DNA from: Mermis nigrescens
Lineage: Eukaryota; Nematoda; Enoplea; Mermithida; Mermithidae
Direction of reading: 5' to 3'
DNA: 64,000 nt
Assembly: GCA_036768485.1 (NCBI GenBank)
Contig: JAVLUZ010000271.1
Coordinates: 3,206,309 to 3,270,308 of the forward strand
Part shown: piece by piece, positions 56,871 to 64,000 of the stretch
How positions within the stretch are numbered: the first letter of the stretch is position 1
Layout of the letters: each line of letters begins with the position of its first letter
Translations under genes and position numbers: made by a program
Notes under the pieces: generated by a model
Seen by the model: only the letters and a program-made list of their open reading frames with translations
Databases searched by the model: none
Told to the model about the DNA's origin: nothing

Positions 56871-58211
56871 CAATACTTATACTTAGCACAATACGTATAT
56901 ACTAATACTAATACTCTATTCGGAAAAACACAAGGATAAAAAAGTCGCGAGGAAAATAAGATAGCATAGTGTAAAAATGCGAAAATATCCTGGACACACA
57001 GGCAAATAGTAAATTGCGCTCACTTATGCCCCCATCTAAAAATTACCGAAATCAACCTTTTTCAAATTTTTCTTGAATGTCTCATTTGGAGAATTTCGAA
57101 TATATTGTGGAAGATCGTTCCAAATTCTAGCCGATCTAGTAGCAAAACAATAGATTTTACAATCAAGTCGAAATTTACCTAAATAGATCTGATTTGCAAA
57201 TGCATTCCTAGTACGCGAATGACCATAAAACTGATAAAAATCTTCAGAAGGTAAGAGATTATTTATGAATATTATATATATATATAAACAATTAAATCAA
57301 AATAAATTCTACGGAGTTCAAGCCTCTCTGAATTTAAGGCTTTTATCCTTTCATCATAAGAAAGTCACGTATATCCAAATAATTAGTAAATTTCCGCTGT
57401 ACCCTTTCAACCCTGTTGATATCAGAAAGCAAATGAGAGCTAGATACATTTGGAGCATACTCTACAATAGGCCAAAAATAATTCTTAAAAGCAAGGACCA
57501 ACATTTTAGATCACGTGATTCAAAACTTTGAAATCAAAGCGCTCGTTTTTTAAGCATTTCCTGATATATTAGTGCAATGACAAATAGATGATAAATTTGT
57601 TGTTACGGAAACCCTAGATCTCGAATTGAAGAACCTGCGTCAGATAACAAAATAGGATTTATGTGTAGGAATGCGACACGATGACACACAGACTTATATC
57701 CAAAGAAGAGATTAGGGGGCAGTAATTATTTGCAGTCAACTGCAGGTAATATATTGACGCAGTTTTTTTTGTACGAGCCTCTGTGTACATGTACAAAGAT
57801 CTCCGGAAAAGTCTTTGTATGAGCAAAAATTTTTTTGTACATATAACGTATAGATACCTATGCAATTGAATGTACACATTTTTACATACTACTAGAATGT
57901 TCTCCTAGACCCGCACGCTTCTCAAAAGGTGTAACTTTGTCCTAAATTCAGCTGGTTATATTAGTTCGGCCCGGAACGCCAAAATTTTCAGTGAGTCTTA
58001 GGTTGAAATTACATATAAAATTCGATTCAGCAAGTTAAAATGACTTGTGTTACACAATTATAAATAATAAACGGTTGCAATGTGCTGACTGAATCTCATA
58101 ATCGACACCAATTTGCGGCATTCGTGTAGCTGGTTCACATATGTATTAACATAGTCATATTATAAGGGCGTATGTGTGCGGTCGATAGCATCTGAGGAAA
58201 CGAGAGAAAGT

Positions 58212-58282
58212 TGCTGGCAGTCGGATTCGAAACGTGGACCCCTTGCTCTAAAGTCCAGAACCATAACCAATCGACTAACGCT
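58212..58282 (-). repeat. tRNA-like Pol III promoter module
   Basis: The minus strand reads GTTAGTCGATTGGTTATGG (A-box region) and GTTTCGAATCC (B box), about 35 bases apart, with a paired CTGGACTTTAGAGCAAG region between. It is unrelated in sequence to the module at 36672-36741 outside the boxes. It may derive from a tRNA. Confidence 0.6.
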
Positions 58283-58363
58283 GGTTAATTTCGATAAAGA
58301 TTGCAAGGTATTTGTGATGTTTTGCTGGTTTACCAGCTGATTAGGCTTAGGCTTAGTATCATG

Positions 58364-58507
58364 GACTGACCAAAATGTTGGTGCCAGCGTTTAAAATAAG
58401 CCTGAGTAATGGGATGCGACGAGCGGAGCGAGCGAAGCGAGCGACGCGAGTTGCATCCCATTACTTAGGCTTATTTTAAACGCTGGCACCAACATTTTGG
58501 TCAGTCA
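58364..58507. repeat. Long palindrome, 54-base arms
   Basis: Arms GACTGACCAAAATGTTGGTG...TGGGATGC and their complement differ at only about two positions. The roughly 36-base loop is GAGCG repeats (GAGCGGAGCGAGCGAAGCGA). It contains the GCGAAGC core found in the shared hairpin motif. Confidence 0.93.
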
Positions 58508-59657
58508 CATGAATCTACTGGAAAAATCTGATGACTGCCTTATTTGTTTTCGACTTGACTCAAATCAAACCAGTTAGGTGGCAGCTTTCACCGGATACTA
58601 CTTGCTGTATGCGTACCTATGACGTGGCTATCTTAATACATATGTGAACCAGCTACACCAATGCCCAATTTGCTTATGAATTTAATGCAACGCAAAGATA
58701 AAAGAGTCTATTTAATCTTCAAACGGCAGAAGTCAGTGCAAAGTTGTTTAATAGTTCTTTTATCTGCATAAAATCATTATAAAACAGTGGAAATAGATGT
58801 AAAAGATGCTTCAATCTGTACAAAGATGCTTACAGATAGATTTTGGAGTGTTAAATGCCCGCGCTTGCAGCTAAATAGAATGTAATTATGATACTCGGCG
58901 CGAAGCGCCGAAAATTTTTAGATATTTTGCTAAAAAACACTCCAAAAAACGTTAAAATTACTATTACTTTGCTCCTAAAAAGTCTTTGTACATTGTACAA
59001 AGATGGCTCCGAAAATCTTTGTACGAGCCTCAAAATCTTTGTCTCGTACAAAAAAAACAGTGTATTGACGGGTTTCATTTCTGATTTTTAGAGAATCAAT
59101 CGGAATCAGAAGACATTTTAATGGTGTGCTACACAGTAAATCTACTGAAGTAGCCTATATTGATGGTCAACACGGTACTTGTCTGTCTTATGTCCTGATT
59201 GTTATGGAAGCTCGTGCAATTCAAATGCTTACGCGAATTAGACTAAGTTTGTACCGCATTGACTGTACAGTAATATAGAGTAAAGGTAGAATCCGTAAAT
59301 GTAAAATAGAAAATGGGTAAAATCCGGAACTGAAAATGAAAAATTTTCGATTTTCGAATTTTTTTCTTTGAAAACGTTTTTTTAATTAAAAAGATTAAGC
59401 TAAAATCGTGGATTTTTTCATGTCTTTTAGTTGAAATTTTGCATTCATGATCGAGATAAAAAATCGCCGGAAAATGGAAAACATAAGTAAAATCTGGAAA
59501 ATAGAGATTTCTTATTCCCATTTTCCAGTTTTTAACCCGTTTTTATTTCCGACGATTTTCCAAGTTGGCCACATTTTTTTCAATTTTAGCATGATCTTTC
59601 GTAAAGAGCCATTTTCTATAAAAAGAGTTTGAAAATTGAAAGGGTTTTGTAAGTGCT

Positions 59658-60280
59658 GTAATTGAGAAGCCCAAGAAAATGGGCAGGTCCGAAGACACGC
59701 CAGTGCGCAGTGTTCGGTCGCTTTTGCGAGCCGAACCAGCGGTCAGCAATATTAGGACTGAGGAAGTCGAGGCCGTAAGTCATTGAGGGCCGTTGGGTTT
59801 AGAGCCGCACTACATGCTTGCAGAACCTGGCCAGCGCTAAGAGCAGCGTAAGTACCTAAGTAATTCCCGAAGGCAAATAAATACCATGGGTGTGTCCGTG
59901 TCGATTTTAGGGCACCCCAGTATTTACAGTGCGGTGCACATACACACTCGTCGAACTCATGCGCTATTTCCCGACAGCTCGTTTCGCTGTTATGGATGTG
60001 CTTTCCCGTCAGCTCGTTTCGCTTTTCAGATGTGCTTTCCCAGCAGCTCGTTTGGCTGTTATGGATGTGCTTCCCTGTCAGCTCGTTTTGCTGCTCTGAC
60101 GTGCTATTTATAGCTGTTGCGCTTCTTTTGCGCCTTTAACCCTTCGAGATGGCGTTTCATCTCCGGATTAAATGGCGCAAATTTTTAGGTAATTGAGCAA
60201 TGGTTCGGCTCGCACAAGCTACCAAACACTGCGCAGTGGCTGGTCTTCGGACCTGCCCAGTTTTTAGGCTTCTCAATTAC
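59658..60280. mobile_element. Inverted-repeat element with internal tandem repeats
   Basis: The ends GTAATTGAGAAGCC and GGCTTCTCAATTAC continue inward as matching arms of about 80 bases (GGGCAGGTCCGAAGAC, GCGCAGTGTTCGG). 59973-60110 holds about four imperfect copies of a 30-36-base unit, CAGCTCGTTTCGCTGTTATG. The right half is repeated at about 60582-60719. Part of the interior (CCAGCGCTA.GAGCAGCGTA...CCCGAAGG) also occurs at about 38155-38205. Confidence 0.7.
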
Positions 60281-61024
60281 AATTCTATTTCCCGAATTTG
60301 ACCCATTTTATTCATTTTCGGGTGATTTTCTACATATATTGGCTGTAAATACGAATCAACTCGCATAAGACGTCAAAATATCTACGATTTTAACAGAACC
60401 GTTTTCAGTGAGAAAATTCGAGAATAAATTAATCCAATTCCCGGGTTTTATCCTTTTTTCGGCAGCGTCAGTCGCTACGTTTCACTTTATTTAGTTTTGA
60501 ATGCGCGCGCAAAAGCGATGCAAATGTAGCAGAGTCGCCGTCTTACTCAATGGATGTTGTACATGGTCGGCGCTCTAACCCGTTGAGATGACGTTTCATC
60601 TACGGATTAGATAGCGCAATTTTTTAGGTAAATGAGCACTGGTTCGGTTCGCCCAGGCGACCGAACACTGGCCAATGGTGGATCTTCAGATCTGCCCAGT
60701 TTTAAGGCTTCTCAATTACACAATGAAGAGGACGCGTACGTGATGACGTGATGAAGCTCTTTTTATCAGTTGCATAATAGTAAAAATATCATCGGTGTAC
60801 AAAATTTTCTTCACGCGCGTTGAAACAAATTTTCTTCATGTTCACAAGAATTTTTGTGAAGAATTCTTGTAGATTAAAATACTTGATGCTTCTGCATTTT
60901 TAAAATGCATACATGTGATTATCTCCCACTTTTCAGAGAAAAACGGAAGGCATTCGTCATTAACTGGCATAAGAAAGATGATAAAGAGGCGAATAAATGA
61001 ATCATTACTGTCGTCAAGAGAGAC

Positions 61025-61167
61025 TACGATCTGAATCACACAAGTTTGGGCATAAATTTTAGAAATTATGTCTGATAATGAGCCGACAGATTGCGATTAT
61101 AGCACCGTCGGCTTACTTTCAAAAAATTCTCAAAATTTACGCCCAAACTTTTGTGAAACAGACTGTA
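61025..61167. mobile_element. Small inverted-repeat element
   Basis: 143 bases with ends TACGATCTGAATCACACAAG and CTTTTGTGAAACAGACTGTA. The arms continue through GTTTGGGC.TAAATTTT. The GTCTGTTTCA terminus resembles that of 36458-37004. A truncated relative lies at 63421-63495. Confidence 0.7.
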
Positions 61168-61679
61168 GCTTGAAATTCAGTTGCTTTCTGTTCATGCCTC
61201 AACTTCGTTCGATATTTTGCGATTATTCCTTTTCTTGTTTTTAATTTAACCGCACATGTCTAGCTCAACGTTTTATTGATATTATAATTTGACTTGAAGT
61301 CAATGAATACAGCTGATAAGAGATAATCTCTGTTTCATAATCAGAACAGCTCTAAAAAAGTTATTAAAGAATTCATATCAAGAATCATAAAAAGGTGGAA
61401 AATAATGTTTTTTGATATCCTACATAATAATTTTTCTTCGGTACATTTGAGAAATTTTCAAATAACAATTTTCTGTGTCATTTGTGAGCCGGAAAGATAG
61501 CACGAAAAATTGCGCGACGAAGAAAAAATTTTCAATCACGTTGATTCTTCAGTTTAAATCTAAAACTCGTTGAAAAACCAACTTTTGATAAATTTGAAAA
61601 TAATATTAGAATGCATACTCGTATGTGCTCGTATACATTTAAAATAGAAGCAAATGTATTGGATTAGCGGTTTAAGCCT

Positions 61680-62232
61680 CCGTTACCATCACGTTTTTGC
61701 AGTCGAAGTGCACCATCAGCAAAAACTCCTAGTCCATATTAAGCTACACCATCTTTACATGCTGTGATAGTAATTATTTTCATTTAATGCAATTTTTTAT
61801 CCTTTTTCTAAACATGTATGTTATTTTCTGTGAAAACTTTTTTTGAAAGAGGTACAGCTAAAAAACTATTACAATGCATAAGAATAGGTCATTGGTGGAT
61901 ATTCATGCAAAAACAAGAAAAAATAGATTTCTGTTGCATTAAACACAATTAGGGGTTGCATTTTAAAAGCTGGAAAGAAATAAACCACTAAATTCTTTAT
62001 TAGAACCTCATTTTCCCAGTTTGACTTTTTGTGATATCACAGTAAATAGGCCAAAAAAAGCTTATTTTTACTACTCTATAAGTTCTCATCAAGCTAAACC
62101 ATTAAAAATGATGTAACTGAAGCTAAAACGAGGCTAGACAAAGTTTTTGACACATGGATAAGGAAAAAGAGAAGAAATGCAAATAAAGTGATTCCTCCGG
62201 CATAGGAGGACACGGTAAAGGGGGAGGGGGTT
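61680..62232 (-). mobile_element. Relative of the 38612-40050 element without insertions
   Basis: On the reverse strand it matches 38720-39115, the 39411-39469 spacer and 39737-39800 in order. It provides the empty version of both insertion sites there. Confidence 0.75.
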
Positions 62233-62559
62233 AGAAAGCCGTCGCATTACGCTATTGGTTGAATTGTTGATGCTTTCGAATCAGCTACATAAGTATTAAA
62301 AGGTCTCAAGAATTTGAAACAGTTTAAGGACAATGATAAAAACATGAAAATAGGAAAAGTGCTAAATATTATCCATAAAACGATATTAATATCGTTAACG
62401 ATATTTTACGAAACGTTATTATGTCTGGAAAAATGTCGTTAAACAAAACGAAAACGATGTCTTTTTTCATTAACGATAACAACGCCACTTCCAACTGCCT
62501 TTGCTTAACGTGTTGTATTCATTTTTGTTTTTTAAGCGACCATAAACAATATGAACACT

Positions 62560-62758
62560 CAGTGGCGGATCTAGGATTTTCCTAAGGGGGGCGGTACTCC
62601 TAAGGGGGGGGCGGAACACTGACTTGGGCGGAAAAATTAGCCGTTTTAATCAGAAAATCGCTTTAAAAATCGCTCAAAAGTCGTTAATTTGGCGCACTAT
62701 TTTAGGCCAATGGGGGGGGCGGCCGCCCCCCCCCGACCCCTCCCTAAATCCTCCCCTG
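62560..62758 (+). mobile_element. Short hAT-like element, perfect 8-bp duplication
   Basis: 199 bases from CAGTGGCGGATCTAGGA to TCCCTAAATCCTCCCCTG, flanked by TGAACACT at 62552-62559 and 62759-62766. CAGTGGCGG-type ends with 8-bp duplications are typical of hAT elements. Confidence 0.93.
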
Positions 62759-62867
62759 TGAACACTGTATGTTTGTAGTAGGTGTAGTTTATAAGCTGGA
62801 TTCACTCGGCAAACAAATTTACTCATTATTGTAACATCCCGTTTATCCATCGCTTGACTCTCCACCA

Positions 62868-63142
62868 GACATGCAACATGGGGAGGGGGTTTGGGGTCTG
62901 GGGACCCCTAGAATAAAAACATTGAAAATTTTCTCGGGAGAATAAGGCAAAATGAAGGCAAAAAAAGGGATGAGAATCATGAATTTTTTCAGAAGCACTT
63001 TAAATTGACCTGAAACGATTTAACGTAGTTTTAACGCTATTTTAACGCTTACACCAGTTCCTGAGGTCATATTGACCAAAAAACTCAATTCTTGACCCAG
63101 ACCGGCTGAAGCCCCTTCAGATCGGCCACGCTGTGCATCTAT
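62868..63142 (+). repeat. C/G-rich repeat (GATCGGCCACGCTG family)
   Basis: Third copy of the family at 846-1127 and 23707-23972, ending CTTCAGATCGGCCACGCTG. Followed by a short CTTGGGGG-family fragment (63170-63240). Confidence 0.65.
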
Positions 63143-63495
63143 CCTGCTGACCTCATAAAATAGCTGCGGCGACCACCCCCAGAATTGTTGATCTTTCAAG
63201 CAATTACAAAAAGTGTCTACGCTTCGCCTCATCTACTCATTTTTAACTAAAACATGCATACATAGCTTGTAGCCTGTTTAAACTCAAATTTTTAAACGTT
63301 TTTTCGACAAACTTTTTTTACGGTTTTATATTATAGAACGGAGAAAGTAGCGGACAAAATACGGACAAAAACATATTTTCCACCATCCAACACATTGTAA
63401 GCTTTAAAAATCTGAATCTATAGTCTGTTTCACATAACTTCGTGCATAAATTCTTAGAATTTTCATCGGCAGTAAGCCTAGGCTTACGATAATTA

Positions 63496-64000
63496 TAGTC
63501 AGTTTCATTTATCCGAGAGCTTTTTCATAAATCTTTTCCGAGATTACAGTAACTCTATCTTCCCAACTTACTGTAGGTCATTTAGAGATTACTGTAGCTA
63601 CATAGGATGGACGGGTTTTTCAATAAAATTTCTCACAGCATAATTTTTTCTCGTCTTCCAGCAGATCACGCAACATGCGGATGGAATTCGTGCATTCAGC
63701 TTGTAATCAATCGACCGTTAAACACAACACAATAGACTAGCATTTTAAACATCGCCGAAAACTTTTGCTTAGTGTAGTGGTAGAACGTCAAATTCTCGTC
63801 GAAGCAACACGGGTTCGATTCCTGTTGCAAGATTTTTATTTGGCGCACTAACTATAGTATGTCACAGCACTGTCTAGATGCTTGGAATAAATTTATATGG
63901 ACACTTTAGTGCATTAAAAATGAAAAAATGGCGGAAGCTCGCCCCACTCAACTTTTCTGTCGAGTTACAGTGAATCTTCCAATTAGGCATACTGTGACCT
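63496..64000 (+). mobile_element. Second copy of the tRNA-bearing inverted-repeat element (cut by window edge)
   Basis: Starts TAGTCAGTTTCATTTATCCG and follows 36458-37004 (reverse) throughout, including CTCGTCTTCCAGCAGATCA and GTATGTCACAGCACTGTCTA. The tRNA-like block at about 63766-63830 has A box TAGTGTAGTGG and B box GGTTCGATTCC. The right terminus is outside the window. Confidence 0.85.

Larger units (their letters stand above)
58110..58673. mobile_element. Nested inverted-repeat element with tRNA-like module and long hairpin
   Basis: The ends ATTTGCGGCATTCGTGTAGC and the complement of GCTACACCAATGCCCAATTT extend through GGTTCACATATGTATTAA as a terminal repeat of about 45 bases. Inside lie a tRNA-like block (58212-58282, minus strand) and a near-perfect palindrome with 54-base arms (58364-58507). 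No ORF. Confidence 0.8.
57760..59062. mobile_element. hAT-like element, perfect 8-bp duplication, with a nested element
   Basis: 1303 bases from CAGTTTTTTTTGTACGAG to GTACAAAAAAAACAGTG, flanked by TATTGACG at 57752-57759 and 59063-59070. Removing the nested element at about 58110-58673 leaves roughly 740 bases, the usual length of this family. Confidence 0.9.

Noticed and set aside
63766..63830. Possible tRNA gene
   Set aside because: A and B boxes are present, but the acceptor stem does not pair and the block lies inside a repeated element. Listed as part of that element.

Overview
The window looks like animal, most likely invertebrate, nuclear DNA. It is AT-rich, its genes are broken into short exons with long repeat-filled introns, and the donor/acceptor signals are eukaryotic. 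Nothing bacterial, organellar or viral was seen. Tens of short inverted-repeat mobile elements, microsatellites and satellites fill most of the sequence. I cannot name the species.

Two conserved animal genes are recognisable, both on the minus strand. Positions 26236 down to 362 carry 16 consecutive exons of a dystrophin-family gene (Dys). They begin with an acidic N-terminal segment and continue through a tandem calponin-homology actin-binding domain, a short linker and the first spectrin-like repeats. All 16 exons join in one open frame of about 702 codons without a phase conflict. The gene continues off the left edge, and its first exon(s) were not found. Positions 52226 down to 47129 carry four exons of akirin, a nuclear protein that bridges transcription factors and chromatin remodellers. 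Its last few codons lie in an exon I could not place.

A few exon-like ORFs of unknown identity lie in the Dys introns (plus strand, 17690-17914, 18859-19152, 24055-24293) or between the two genes (minus strand, 27029-27132 and 37103-37381).

The rest is mobile DNA with readable insertion history. Several families end in CATA...TATG (or CA...TG) and are flanked by 8-bp target duplications, many of them perfect. Another family ends in CAGT(G)...CACTG and also has 8-bp duplications (hAT-like). Others have TA duplications (Tc1/mariner-like). The most striking object is a roughly 4-kb element (29755-33744) with the same CATA/TATG ends and a perfect 8-bp duplication, whose interior is two tandem-repeat arrays. 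Two other inverted-repeat elements (36458-37004 with a second copy at 63496-64000, and 58110-58673) carry tRNA-like Pol III promoter modules inside. A 13-base hairpin motif, GGCGCTTCGCGCC, recurs in families that otherwise share no sequence. Several element ends lie within a few tens of bases of 5' splice sites, and one target duplication contains the splice donor of akirin exon 3.
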